Shown: positions 20,909 through 31,593, counted from the stretch's first letter. The stretch: 64,000 nucleotides of DNA from Enterobacter hormaechei subsp. hoffmannii (GCF_001729745.1 NZ_CP017186.1:2666001-2730000); one strand, 5' to 3'. Program-made: numbers and translations. Notes: a model not told the origin generated them from the letters alone.

Positions 20909-21723
20909 TGTACGTGGGTTTGCCCCAGTGGTCGCACCCGAAATGGGTGCGCCTGGGTATTACTGGCCTTGAAGAGTATGCCCGACACTTTAACTGCGTG
21001 GAGGGCAATACCACGCTGTACGCCTTGCCCCGCGCGGAGATCGTCGAGCGCTGGCGCGAGCAAACCACCGACGATTTCCGCTTTTGCTTCAAATTTCCGG
21101 CAACCATCTCCCACAACGCCGCGCTGCGAAACTGCGATGATTTAACCTACGAGTTTTTCACCCGGATGTCGCCCCTGGCAAACCGTGTTGGCCAGTACTG
21201 GCTCCAGCTTCCCGCCACGTTCGGCCCGCGCGATCTACAAGCCCTCTGGCAGTTTCTCGACGCCCTGCCCCACGATTTCACGTACGGTGTGGAGGTGAGG
21301 CATCCAGATTTCTTTACCAAAGGCGACGCGGAGAAAGCGCTGAATCGCGGCCTGCATGAACGATCGGTCAACCGCGTGATCCTCGACAGCCGCCCCGTGC
21401 ACAGCGCAATCCCGCACAGCGAAGCCGTTGTTGATGCCCAGCGCAAAAAACCGAAAGTACCGGTTCATGCCATTGTTACCGCGCAGAACCCGATGGTCCG
21501 GTTTATCGGCAGCGATAACATGCAACAGAATGAGGAGATGTTCGCCGTCTGGCTGCAAACGCTCGCGAAATGGGAGCAAACCACCACCCCGTACCTGTTT
21601 TTACATACGCCGGATATTGCCCAGGCACCTGAACTGGTCGATTCTCTCTGGCAGGCCTTGCAGCAGGCGGTTCCGTCGGTTGGCCCCGCGCCGTCCATCC
21701 CACAACAATCTTCTCTTTTCTGA
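20905..21723 (+). CDS. yecE: DUF72 family protein YecE
   Basis: A 272-residue DUF72 protein with the length and nearly the sequence of E. coli YecE. Family members have a TIM-barrel-like fold; the biochemical role is not established. Conserved stretches include [19 protein letters not shown] and [15 protein letters not shown]. Its ATG lies in the yecD stop region (ATGA), which suggests coupled translation. Confidence 0.93.
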   Translation: MMYVGLPQWSHPKWVRLGITGLEEYARHFNCVEGNTTLYALPRAEIVERWREQTTDDFRFCFKFPATISHNAALRNCDDLTYEFFTRMSPLANRVGQYWLQLPATFGPRDLQALWQFLDALPHDFTYGVEVRHPDFFTKGDAEKALNRGLHERSVNRVILDSRPVHSAIPHSEAVVDAQRKKPKVPVHAIVTAQNPMVRFIGSDNMQQNEEMFAVWLQTLAKWEQTTTPYLFLHTPDIAQAPELVDSLWQALQQAVPSVGPAPSIPQQSSLF

Positions 21724-21774
21724 AATCACCCCCTATCATAGAGACGTGCCATCTGCCAAAAACAGGGAGTTAGT

Positions 21775-23922
<2,148 letters not shown>

Positions 23923-23929
23923 TTTGTGC

Positions 23930-23965
23930 CGGGTGGCGGCTGCGCCTTACCCGGCCTACGCGTCG
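23930..23965. repeat. REP element after cmoB
   Basis: GCCGGGTGGCGGCTGCGCC followed by TTACCCGGCCTACG is the classic enterobacterial REP palindrome. It lies directly after cmoB and may protect its mRNA 3' end. Confidence 0.85.
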
Positions 23966-23971
23966 CACGTT

Positions 23972-24097
23972 TTCTCCAAAATAGTTCAAGTTGCAGCAAG
24001 GCGGCAACGCAGCGAATCCCCGGGAGCTTACATCAGTAAGTGACCGGGGTGAGCGAGGCGGCCAACGCGGCTGCGGCTTGAAATATGAAGGAGAAAA
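23972..24097. repeat. ERIC element
   Basis: About 126 bases with the conserved ERIC core: GAATCCCCGGGAGCTTACAT, then AGTAAGTGACCGGGGTGAGC. The outer arms pair imperfectly (TTCAAGTTGCAGCAAGGCGG against CGGCTGCGGCTTGAA). This is the region used for ERIC-PCR typing. It abuts the T tract of the cutC terminator. Confidence 0.93.
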
Positions 24098-24126
24098 AAA
24101 GGCCCCTGTGTAATTTGCAGGGGCCT
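24093..24126 (-). terminator. Intrinsic terminator of cutC and MicL
   Basis: AGGCCCCTG (24100-24108) pairs perfectly with CAGGGGCCT (24118-24126) around a 9-base loop. On the minus strand it is followed by seven T residues. Confidence 0.92.
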
Positions 24127-24406
24127 GGTACAAGCAAGCATCATATTGGGCGACATGATGCGCGGTAAAAATCGGTACGTTGCTACACGTGATGACGTTC
24201 AATCAGCGATTTCATTTCCGCAACCGACTCTCCATCCACACCGTAGCGCGAGTACTCATCCGCTTCAGCATCCGTCGACATTGACAACCCTGTATTGCGA
24301 TAACGCATGGGTGAAGGTATCCATTTACCCGCCGAGCTGTGTAGCTCTTCCACCCCTGCGTTTAAAAACAGTTCCAGATTGCTGGCGCGTACTCCTGCGC
24401 CCGCCA
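24093..24406 (-). ncRNA. micL: MicL small RNA, inside and after cutC
   Basis: In E. coli MicL is a sigma-E-dependent Hfq sRNA of about 307 nt. It starts inside cutC, is processed to an 80-nt form in the cutC 3' UTR, and represses lpp translation. Here the 3' UTR between the cutC stop and the terminator looks strongly conserved (ACCGCGCATCATGTCGCCC on the minus strand). A sigma-E-like promoter inside cutC predicts a start near 24406, giving about 313 nt. The processed form would be roughly 24093-24173. The 5' end is inferred. Confidence 0.72.
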
Positions 24407-24926
24407 TGATTATTGGAACACCGGAATGTACTTTTAGTTCCGTAATTAATTTCAGTCCTTTTTCAGCCGAGGGCTGCTGGCCCGACGTCAGAACGCGCGC
24501 CACGCCCAGTTCTGCCAGCGTATCAAAGGCTTGTATCGGATCCTGACACATATCGAACGCACGATGAAAAGTGACCGCCATTCCCTGGGCTGCACGCATG
24601 ACCTGGCGCATACGCGAAAGATCGATGTTTCCGTCTTCGTCCAGCACACCGATCACCAGGCCCGGAAAACCGGAATCACGGACGAGGGCGATATCCTCAA
24701 GCATGGCACTGAACTCACCCGCCGTATAACAAAAATCACCGCCGCGCGGGCGAATAATCGGGTGCACCGGAATGGTGATGGCCTGACGGGCTGATTTCAG
24801 CACGCCAAAGGACGGGGTTAATCCCCCTTCTTTCGGTGCCGCGCAAAGCTCGATGCGATCGGCCCCCTGCCGTTGCGCAGTGACGGCACACTCCACGCTG
24901 TAACAACAAATTTCCAGCAGCGCCAT
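24183..24926 (-). CDS. cutC: Copper homeostasis protein CutC
   Basis: A 247-residue CutC-family TIM-barrel protein, one residue shorter than E. coli. It starts [14 protein letters not shown] and has the conserved [22 protein letters not shown] and TFHRAFDMC segments. In E. coli the copper-sensitive phenotype once given to cutC was later explained by loss of MicL, so a direct copper role is doubtful. An in-frame upstream ATG at 24947 adds seven unmatched residues. Confidence 0.93.
   Translation of the reverse strand: MALLEICCYSVECAVTAQRQGADRIELCAAPKEGGLTPSFGVLKSARQAITIPVHPIIRPRGGDFCYTAGEFSAMLEDIALVRDSGFPGLVIGVLDEDGNIDLSRMRQVMRAAQGMAVTFHRAFDMCQDPIQAFDTLAELGVARVLTSGQQPSAEKGLKLITELKVHSGVPIIMAGAGVRASNLELFLNAGVEELHSSAGKWIPSPMRYRNTGLSMSTDAEADEYSRYGVDGESVAEMKSLIERHHV
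24413..24441 (-). promoter_or_regulatory. Candidate sigma-E promoter of MicL inside cutC
   Basis: On the minus strand GGAACTA (-35-like) is separated by 17 bases from TCCAA (-10-like). This resembles the sigma-E pattern GGAACTT and TCTRA. The spacing predicts a start near 24406, about 313 nt from the terminator, close to the E. coli MicL primary length. Confidence 0.55.
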
Positions 24927-25004
24927 GTCATCCTCCTTAAATTTCACTCAACGTACCATCGTGGCACGTTGCCCGATTCGTGTCTGGATCGACGCTCACA
25001 GTGC

Positions 25005-25565
25005 TTACGCTTCGCTGGCGACGATCTGCTCAATAGTCCAGGGATGGAATTTCACCGTCACGCTGCCGTCCGTTACGGCAAGCGTAGGGTTCGGTAGGCG
25101 TTCGCGCTCACCTTTTGGCGAGCTGGTTTTGACGAAAATACCCGGCTGGCTTAACCCCTCGTCGGAAAGCAGCGCCAGCGCACGGGCGTTCAGCGTCTCG
25201 GGCTCCCCAGGCAGAACAATTTCGATATGCTCCCAGCCTTCGTGCGGATAACGCTTCTCTCCTGGCAAGGGCAGTTCCACAACGGTGAATTGCCAGTGCG
25301 CCACCGTAACCGGCGCGTGAAGTTTGAACAGGCAAATCGGGCGACCGTTAATGATATTCTCTGACAGCAGTTCACCACACTGTTCAAAGCCACGCCGCCA
25401 GCGTTCTGCGGTGGCATTCTGGTGGCAGCGCAAAGAGATGTGATCGGCCTCAAGCGGCGCGATATCCAGCCCGAGACGGGTGGCAAGTTCTGTGAACGCC
25501 TGGGTGAAGCGCGGTAAATCTGCGGAAATATCATGCAGTTCGTCAATGGTGTGCCAGTTCGCCAT
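25005..25565 (-). CDS. yecM: VOC-superfamily protein YecM
   Basis: A 186-residue protein matching E. coli YecM. It belongs to the vicinal oxygen chelate superfamily, with candidate metal ligands in LEADHISLRCHQ, GWEHIEIVLPG and VTVKFHPWTIEQ. The reaction is unknown. It lies between cutC and argS, on the opposite strand to argS. Confidence 0.92.
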   Translation of the reverse strand: MANWHTIDELHDISADLPRFTQAFTELATRLGLDIAPLEADHISLRCHQNATAERWRRGFEQCGELLSENIINGRPICLFKLHAPVTVAHWQFTVVELPLPGEKRYPHEGWEHIEIVLPGEPETLNARALALLSDEGLSQPGIFVKTSSPKGERERLPNPTLAVTDGSVTVKFHPWTIEQIVASEA

Positions 25566-25648
25566 AGGTCAGTCTCGTTTCGTGTCGCAAAGCCGCTAAT
25601 TTACTCTGTTGATCTCTGTCGACCAACCGCAGAATCACGGTTTTTTTG

Positions 25649-25666
25649 ACTGCATGATTATGCATA
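25649..25666. promoter_or_regulatory. Possible ARG box upstream of argS
   Basis: The palindrome TGCATGATTATGCA (25651-25664) lies about 140 bases before argS. Over 18 bases it matches the ArgR box consensus with three mismatches. One box alone is weak, because ArgR usually binds paired boxes. Confidence 0.3.
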
Positions 25667-25803
25667 CCGTCTTCGCCTGGATTCTGAGCGATCTTCGCCC
25701 CCCGCAGGGCTGACGCCCGAGGCCATTTGCAGTATACTCCCGCCCTAAATTCTTAAACTGGCGTGGGTGTTTTTTACCCGCATCAAAAACGTAAGGTATC
25801 CAG

Positions 25804-27537
25804 GTGAATATTCAGGCTCTTCTCTCAGAAAAAGTCAGTCAGGCACTGATTGCCGCAGGTGCGCCTGCGGATTGCGAACCACAGGTTCGTCAGTCAGCGA
25901 AAGTACAGTTTGGCGACTATCAGGCTAATGGCGTGATGGCAGTGGCTAAAAAACTGGGCATGCCGCCGCGACAGCTCGCTGAGCAGGTACTGACGCATCT
26001 GGATCTCAACGGCATCGCCAGCAAAACCGAAATCGCCGGTCCGGGCTTTATCAACATTTTCCTTGAGCCTGCGTTCCTGGCAAGCCACGTTGACGCGGCG
26101 CTGAAATCTGACCGTCTGGGCGTGGCTCAGCCAGAAGCGCAGACCGTGGTGGTTGACTACTCCGCGCCAAACGTGGCGAAGGAGATGCACGTCGGTCACC
26201 TGCGCTCCACCATTATCGGTGATGCGGCCGTGCGTACCCTGGAGTTCCTCGGTCACAAGGTGATCCGCGCTAACCACGTAGGCGACTGGGGCACGCAGTT
26301 CGGTATGCTGATCGCATATCTGGAAAAACAGCAGCAGGAAAACGCAGGCGAAATGGCGCTGGCAGACCTGGAAGGTTTCTACCGTGAAGCCAAAAAACAC
26401 TACGACGAAGACGAAGCCTTTGCCGAGCGCGCGCGCAGCTACGTGGTGAAACTTCAAGGCGGCGATCCGTACTTCCTCGAGATGTGGCGCAAGCTGGTGG
26501 ACATCACCATGTCCCAGAACCAGCTTACCTATAACCGTCTGAACGTGACCCTGACCCGCGACGACGTAATGGGTGAAAGCCTGTATAACCCGATGCTGCC
26601 GGGCATTGTGGCGGACCTGAAAGCCAAAAACCTGGCGGTGGAAAGCGAAGGCGCAACGGTAGTATTCCTTGATGAGTATAAAAACAAGGAAGGGGAACCG
26701 ATGGGCGTGATCGTCCAGAAAAAGGATGGCGGCTATCTCTACACCACCACCGATATCGCCTGTGCGAAATACCGTTACGAAACCCTGCATGCAGACCGCG
26801 TGCTGTATTACATCGACTCCCGTCAGCACCAGCACCTGATGCAGGCGTGGACTATCGTGCGTAAAGCGGGTTATGTGCCGGATTCCGTGCCGCTGGAACA
26901 CCACATGTTCGGCATGATGCTGGGTAAAGACGGTAAGCCGTTCAAAACCCGTGCAGGCGGCACCGTGAAGCTCTCCGATCTGCTGGATGAAGCGCTGGAG
27001 CGCGCCCGTCGCCTGGTGGCCGAGAAGAACCCGGATATGCCTGCTGACGAGCTGGAGAAACTGGCTAACGCGGTTGGGATCGGTGCGGTAAAATACGCGG
27101 ATCTCTCCAAGAACCGTACCACCGACTATATCTTCGACTGGGACAACATGCTGGCGTTTGAAGGCAACACGGCGCCATACATGCAGTACGCTTACACCCG
27201 CGTACTCTCCGTCTTCCGTAAAGCCAGTATTGACGAAAGCGTGCTGGCGAACGCCACGGTGACCCTTACCGAAGACCGTGAAGCACAGCTGGCTGCCCGC
27301 CTGCTTCAGTTCGAAGAGACGCTCTCTGTGGTCGCGCGCGACGGTACGCCGCACGTTATGTGTGCTTACCTTTACGATCTGGCCGGTCTGTTCTCTGGCT
27401 TCTACGAACACTGCCCTATCCTGACCGCCGAGAGCGAAGCGGTGCGTAACAGCCGCCTGAAGCTGGCGCAGCTGACGGCGAAGACCCTGAAACTGGGTCT
27501 GGATACCCTGGGTATCGAAACCATAGAACGTATGTAA
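25804..27537 (+). CDS. argS: Arginine--tRNA ligase
   Basis: ArgS charges tRNA-Arg. The 577-residue class I enzyme has the E. coli length. The HIGH-type motif is [16 protein letters not shown] (about 122-137); the KMSKS motif is degenerate, as usual for ArgRS, in [16 protein letters not shown]. It has the N-terminal Add1 domain and C-terminal DALR anticodon domain. The start is GTG (25804), as in E. coli. Confidence 0.97.
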   Translation: MNIQALLSEKVSQALIAAGAPADCEPQVRQSAKVQFGDYQANGVMAVAKKLGMPPRQLAEQVLTHLDLNGIASKTEIAGPGFINIFLEPAFLASHVDAALKSDRLGVAQPEAQTVVVDYSAPNVAKEMHVGHLRSTIIGDAAVRTLEFLGHKVIRANHVGDWGTQFGMLIAYLEKQQQENAGEMALADLEGFYREAKKHYDEDEAFAERARSYVVKLQGGDPYFLEMWRKLVDITMSQNQLTYNRLNVTLTRDDVMGESLYNPMLPGIVADLKAKNLAVESEGATVVFLDEYKNKEGEPMGVIVQKKDGGYLYTTTDIACAKYRYETLHADRVLYYIDSRQHQHLMQAWTIVRKAGYVPDSVPLEHHMFGMMLGKDGKPFKTRAGGTVKLSDLLDEALERARRLVAEKNPDMPADELEKLANAVGIGAVKYADLSKNRTTDYIFDWDNMLAFEGNTAPYMQYAYTRVLSVFRKASIDESVLANATVTLTEDREAQLAARLLQFEETLSVVARDGTPHVMCAYLYDLAGLFSGFYEHCPILTAESEAVRNSRLKLAQLTAKTLKLGLDTLGIETIERM

Positions 27538-27542
27538 AAAAG

Positions 27543-27568
27543 AAACCCGGCGGTTGCCGGGTTTTTTT
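27543..27568. terminator. Bidirectional intrinsic terminator after argS
   Basis: AAACCCGGC (27543-27551) pairs with GCCGGGTTT (27556-27564) around GGTT. T residues follow on the plus strand, and TTTCTTTTTT follows on the minus strand. It can end argS and the convergent DM9 gene. Confidence 0.9.
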
Positions 27569-27582
27569 ATAAATGAACGCCA

Positions 27583-28023
27583 TCAGTCGTAAACGAGTAC
27601 CTGGAAGGTATCTAATTCATACTCTCTGCCGTTATAGCCGATGCAGCAACCTCTGCTGAGGTGACTTCCAGCTTTACCCACAAAGAGACCGTTATCGAAT
27701 TTTGCACGGGCAACGTAGAGCTTAGTGCCATTGGCTTCATGTCCCGCCTCAACCATATTCGGTGGGAAATGTTTATCCTTAACGTCTACCCATTTTAAAG
27801 CGCCCACGTAAACTTCAAATTCATTACAAAAGTGCTCTCTTCCTCCCCATGGGACCCATGCCGTATTGCCGAACACCCATTTCCCCGGATGAATCCCACC
27901 ATTCACTTTTGCGCGAATAATAAACAATGGAGATGGTCCTTTGATACCAGGTACACCTATTTCATAACCTGCTACAGGCGCGTCCAATGGGATAAACTCA
28001 TCTCTTTTCGCTGATTTCCACAT
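27583..28023 (-). CDS. DM9-repeat (DUF3421) protein
   Basis: The 146-residue product is two DM9 repeats. Repeat 1 (about 33-73) runs PLFIIRAKVNGGIHPGKWVF to FCNEFEVYV. Repeat 2 (about 102-144) runs KLYVARAKFDNGLFVGKAGS to YELDTFQVLV. DM9 proteins are best known from insects and molluscs, where one two-repeat form is a mannose-binding lectin; bacterial copies are scattered. No signal peptide or membrane segment is seen, so a cytoplasmic protein or a non-classical export route is expected. AAGGA precedes the ATG. It lies 45 bases downstream of a stefin-like gene on the same strand, and both are AT-richer than argS. The function in bacteria is unknown; lectin activity is inference. Confidence 0.85.
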   Translation of the reverse strand: MWKSAKRDEFIPLDAPVAGYEIGVPGIKGPSPLFIIRAKVNGGIHPGKWVFGNTAWVPWGGREHFCNEFEVYVGALKWVDVKDKHFPPNMVEAGHEANGTKLYVARAKFDNGLFVGKAGSHLSRGCCIGYNGREYELDTFQVLVYD

Positions 28024-28068
28024 AATGATGTCCTTTTCAGTCTAAATAATTATCCGTAGTTAAAATCA

Positions 28069-28359
28069 TTAAAACTCAGAAATTGAATGAATGGCAAAGT
28101 CATTATTCAGGCTTTGAAAAATAATCACCTTAACCAGTGATTTTTCCGGGCCTTCTGCATGGATAAAACGGCGAAGCGCAATAAAGGTATGGAACTGGCC
28201 AGCCACCAGTTGGCTTCCGACATACAGTAGTGGGAAATAACCCGCACCATCAATATCCTTGAAAACCGTGTCGAACATATTGATATGTTCATCAGACATT
28301 TTATCGGCATGCATATTTACAGCAGGGTTAACGATAATACCGCCCATTGTATTTTCCAT
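28069..28359 (-). CDS. Stefin/cystatin-like small protein (putative cysteine protease inhibitor)
   Basis: A 96-residue protein without signal peptide, about the size of eukaryotic stefins (98 residues). Three stefin features appear in the right order. An N-terminal Gly-Gly lies at residues 6-7. A Gln-x-Val-x-Gly type loop, QLVAG, is at 50-54, followed by a strand (HTFIALRRF). Then VIIFQSL at 78-84 mirrors the stefin VFQSLP segment. These elements form the inhibitory wedge that blocks papain-like proteases. AAGGAG lies seven bases before the ATG. It is the first gene of a two-gene unit with the DM9 gene. The homology call comes from motif and length only, and inhibition is inference. Confidence 0.62.
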   Translation of the reverse strand: MENTMGGIIVNPAVNMHADKMSDEHINMFDTVFKDIDGAGYFPLLYVGSQLVAGQFHTFIALRRFIHAEGPEKSLVKVIIFQSLNNDFAIHSISEF

Positions 28360-28550
28360 TGCATCACTCCTTGTATGAATATTAGAAGAATCTTAACGCA
28401 GATAAAAAATAGGATAAATACGGATTGTGTTTTGTGAAGAAAATCACGATTTAATACTAAGCGTAATGTATTTCCAGCCTAGTATTCACCCCATCAATAT
28501 ATAACACGCCTGATATAGATAGCGTAAGGTATTTTCCCGGTGCCATTATA
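28360..28550. other. AT-rich promoter region of the stefin-like/DM9 unit
   Basis: About 190 AT-rich bases between the stefin-like gene and the terminator of the upstream hydrolase gene. It must hold the promoter of the two-gene unit. No known operator could be recognised. Confidence 0.4.
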
Positions 28551-28578
28551 AAAAAAAGCCTCTTCTAAAAGAGGCTTT
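28551..28578 (-). terminator. Intrinsic terminator after the GH105 gene
   Basis: AAAGCCTCTT (28555-28564) pairs with AAGAGGCTTT (28569-28578) around CTAA. The minus strand runs on in a T tract of about seven. It ends the rhamnogalacturonide operon. Confidence 0.9.
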
Positions 28579-28604
28579 GCAGTAATGAGATTATTATTCA
28601 GGTA

Positions 28605-29747
28605 TTAAAAATATTTCCGCAAATATTCCGTCAGACACAGAATCGCCATTGCCTGGCCATACGGCATCGAGGTCAGCGGTATCTGGCGGTAAAACGCCAG
28701 ATCGCTGCCCATCCCCGTCCCGAAGGACGTTTGCAGCAGTTCCCCTTCCTGCGAGATGTTTTGCACGATACCGCAGATCGCTTTCTCCGCCACCTCTGCA
28801 TACTCTGCGCCGACATACCGCTTGCGCACGGCTTTCAGAATGCCGTAGGCAAACCCTGCCGTGGCCGACGCCTCCAGATAAGAATCAGGATCGTCCAGCA
28901 GCGTATGCCACAATCCACTCTCATCCTGACATTTTGCCAGTGCGGCGATCTGCGCATTTAGCACCTGCACCAGATAGCGACGAACGGCGTTGTTTTCTGG
29001 CAGATCCACCAGTTCGAGGAAATCCGGGATCACGATGGTCAACCAGCTGTTGCCGCGCGCCCAGCGGGCCCGGGCAAAGTTGTGATTGCCGTCGTAATTC
29101 CAGCCGTGGAACCACAGCCCCGTCTCACGATCCATCAGGTTCTGTACGTGGAGCAGGAACTGATAGATCGCCTCCTCGACGTACTCCGGCTTGTTAAGCA
29201 GTTTGCCGATTTTCGCCAGCGGCAGCACCGTCATCATCAGCGTGTCATCCCACATCTGCTGATGGTTCTCTTCCGCCAGTGTGATGTGCTGCATGCCGCC
29301 ATGTTCGGTGCGCGGCATCTCATTCATCGCCCACTCCGCCCAGCTTTCCAGCCACGGCAGCCAGGCCGGGTTTTTGGTCTCTTCGTAGCGATACGCCAGC
29401 GTCAGGAACGGCGACATGGTATTCACGTTTTTGGTGGTTGCGCCTTCTGCGAAACGGTCAGTAAACCAGCTGTCGATAATCTCGCGCATGCCTGCGTCAC
29501 CGGTCTGGCAGTAATACTGCCAGATACCGTACAAACCAACGCCGTGCGTCCATTCCCATCCGGCCCAGCCTTTGGTGTCGATCACGCGCCCGTCGTCCAG
29601 CCGCAGCAAAAACTCACCCGTTTTGTCGTGGATATTGACCAGATTATGCGTCACCTTTTGAATCAGCGATTTCAGTTCATCCCTGGCGATAAAGCGCTCA
29701 GGCTGACGCAGTAACGGGCTATGTTTGACAGGCCAAACTTTCATCAT
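28605..29747 (-). CDS. Unsaturated rhamnogalacturonyl hydrolase (GH105, RhiN/YteR-like)
   Basis: GH105 enzymes remove the unsaturated galacturonate left at the end of rhamnogalacturonan fragments by lyases, giving rhamnose and a product that enters the KDG route. The 380-residue protein has the alpha/alpha-barrel pattern of the family. Asp168 in MWDDTLMMTVLPL is the likely catalytic acid, and WEWTHGVGLYGIW (64-76) is a conserved substrate-site segment. No signal peptide, so it acts in the cytoplasm. It starts one base after the transporter stop, like Dickeya rhiTN. Confidence 0.9.
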   Translation of the reverse strand: MMKVWPVKHSPLLRQPERFIARDELKSLIQKVTHNLVNIHDKTGEFLLRLDDGRVIDTKGWAGWEWTHGVGLYGIWQYYCQTGDAGMREIIDSWFTDRFAEGATTKNVNTMSPFLTLAYRYEETKNPAWLPWLESWAEWAMNEMPRTEHGGMQHITLAEENHQQMWDDTLMMTVLPLAKIGKLLNKPEYVEEAIYQFLLHVQNLMDRETGLWFHGWNYDGNHNFARARWARGNSWLTIVIPDFLELVDLPENNAVRRYLVQVLNAQIAALAKCQDESGLWHTLLDDPDSYLEASATAGFAYGILKAVRKRYVGAEYAEVAEKAICGIVQNISQEGELLQTSFGTGMGSDLAFYRQIPLTSMPYGQAMAILCLTEYLRKYF

Positions 29748-29748
29748 C

Positions 29749-31341
29749 TTAACCTCTGTTGTATGTCGAATTCAGTACCGCACGATCCTTCAGTGAAGGG
29801 GCCGCCGGCTTGTTGCGATTCAGGTAACCGATATTGTTGTTGCCCCACAGGGATTCATACGGCATACCGGCCAGCATCTCCACGGTGGCGCGGGCCTGCG
29901 GGGTCGCCGCCTCCGGCATCGCATGGCCGGACTCGCGCATTTTCGCGGTCTCTTCACGCAGGGTGCAGTGGGTCTGCAAATTGAGTTTGAAGCGCAGGGA
30001 GACCAGGAAGCCGCAGAACAGTACCAGAATGGTGCCGACGCTCAGGATCATCAGGATAGTGTGGCTCACTTCCGCAGGCTGCACTTTTTGACCGCTGACA
30101 AAGCCAGACATCTGCATCACGATCCCCACCAGCATTACCGCACCGGCCTGGGACGCTTTACGGGTCAGCGTCATGATGCCCGCGAAGATCCCTTCGCGAC
30201 GCTGACCGGTGATCACTTCGTCCACGTCAGCAATGTAGGTGTAGGTATTCCACGGTACGTAGTTGATACCCCCGCGGCCAAGACCGGCAACCGCAGAGAT
30301 CAGCAGCAGCAGAGCGTAAACGTCGCTCAGGCCCGCGTAATAAAGCACCGCGTAAGAGAGCGAGGCCAGGCCAAACAGCACGACCACCATGCGGTAAGAC
30401 GGCGCAGGTCCGAAGCGAATGCACAGCGGGATCATGCCAATCACGGCGAGGAACTGGAAGATGGCCATCGTGCCCAGCAGGTTGGACGCCATGGATGCTT
30501 CCTGCATCAGCACAAACACCACGTAATAGGTGAATACGGCGTTGAACACATCCTGGGCAATATAGCCGCCGAGATACATGCCCAGATGCTGGCGGAAAAT
30601 CTTGATACGCAGCGTCGAACTTAATTCGACAAAAAGACGGTTCAGGCTCTGTCCCAGGGTCAGCTTTTTCTTCTCTTCTTCAGCGCGCAGGGCTGCTTCA
30701 GACCACTCTTCCCGCGGACGCTCCCAGGTGAAGAACCAGACGAAAGTAAGCATCAGCGCGCAAAGTACGGAGAAGACCAGGCTTGCATAGAAGAAGGAGA
30801 TCGCGTTGTCTTTGCCGAAATGCGTGAGCAGGATCCCCGGCAGGAAGGAGGCCAAAATGGCGGACATCTGGGCCATGGAGATACGCGCCCCGGAGAATTT
30901 GGTTTTTTGTTTGAAATCGTCAGTCATTTCCGGCACCAGCGTTTCATACGGCACCAGAATCATGGTGTAAACAATATCAAAGATCAGATACGTCAGCAGG
31001 TAATACCAGAAACTCATGTCCCCTACCCACATCAGCGAGTAGCTGAAAACGCAGGGAATACCGAGCAGGATGAAGAACTTACGCCGGCCAAAACGCTTAC
31101 CCAGCCAGGTGGTACCAAAATTATCGGTTAAAAAGCCCATTAACGGACTGACAACCGCATCCAGCACCCTTGCGGCGGCGAAGATAAAGGTTGCTTCAAT
31201 CGGTGTGAGTCCACAGAAGGTCGTATAAAAATACAAAAGCCAGGCGGCCGTCAGGGCGGTAGTCCCCGCTCCGAGGAAGTCCCCTGAACCGTAAGCAAGA
31301 TAATTTGCGAGTCCAATTTTACGTGTTTTCATTGCCGTCAA
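29749..31341 (-). CDS. GPH/MFS-type sugar transporter, probably for rhamnogalacturonides (RhiT-like)
   Basis: A 530-residue protein with about twelve membrane segments. It has the glycoside-pentoside-hexuronide:cation symporter pattern: an N-terminal FLTDNFGTTWLGKRFGRRKFF loop and a long charged C-terminal tail. It is adjacent to, and translated just before, a GH105 hydrolase, the arrangement of rhiT-rhiN in Dickeya, where it imports unsaturated rhamnogalacturonides. The alternative start MKTRKIGLANY (31332) is equally plausible. A KdgR-like box lies upstream. Confidence 0.85.
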   Translation of the reverse strand: MTAMKTRKIGLANYLAYGSGDFLGAGTTALTAAWLLYFYTTFCGLTPIEATFIFAAARVLDAVVSPLMGFLTDNFGTTWLGKRFGRRKFFILLGIPCVFSYSLMWVGDMSFWYYLLTYLIFDIVYTMILVPYETLVPEMTDDFKQKTKFSGARISMAQMSAILASFLPGILLTHFGKDNAISFFYASLVFSVLCALMLTFVWFFTWERPREEWSEAALRAEEEKKKLTLGQSLNRLFVELSSTLRIKIFRQHLGMYLGGYIAQDVFNAVFTYYVVFVLMQEASMASNLLGTMAIFQFLAVIGMIPLCIRFGPAPSYRMVVVLFGLASLSYAVLYYAGLSDVYALLLLISAVAGLGRGGINYVPWNTYTYIADVDEVITGQRREGIFAGIMTLTRKASQAGAVMLVGIVMQMSGFVSGQKVQPAEVSHTILMILSVGTILVLFCGFLVSLRFKLNLQTHCTLREETAKMRESGHAMPEAATPQARATVEMLAGMPYESLWGNNNIGYLNRNKPAAPSLKDRAVLNSTYNRG

Positions 31342-31501
31342 CCCTAATCAGTTTTGGGAGACTCCCTGTAAGCAAACCTCGTCCGGGAGTTTTTACACGG
31401 CTACAGTAAAAGTATCGACCTGGTGAAACCTTTCTGTTTCTGCCATCACAGGGTGGTGAATGGCAAAAATGCAAAGAGTGTCAATACGCGTGTCACTGAT
31501 T

Positions 31502-31520
31502 TATAAAACAGCGTTTCTTT
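31502..31520. promoter_or_regulatory. KdgR-like operator upstream of the rhamnogalacturonide operon
   Basis: The 19 bases TATAAAACAGCGTTTCTTT match the KdgR consensus AATRAAAYRNYRTTTYATT at 17 of 19 positions. KdgR represses pectin catabolism genes and is released by KDG. The site lies about 160 bases upstream of the transporter start. Confidence 0.55.
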
Positions 31521-31550
31521 TGTATCAAAAGGGAAGGTCAATTTTGCGAG

Positions 31551-31578
31551 CCAGCCTTCAGAAATGCCTGAAGACTGG
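31551..31578 (-). terminator. Hairpin after flhE
   Basis: CCAGCCTTCAG (31551-31561) pairs with CTGAAGACTGG (31568-31578) with one mismatch. It lies just beyond the flhE stop. There is no clear T tract, so termination strength is uncertain. Confidence 0.45.
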
Positions 31579-31593
31579 CGAAAAGGCGGGCAG

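Noticed and set aside
20606..21114. Minus-strand frames across yecD and yecE
   Set aside because: They oppose two well-conserved genes and have no support.
25894..27411. 505-codon open frame on the minus strand
   Set aside because: It lies wholly antisense to argS, has no family resemblance, and arises from the codon bias of argS.
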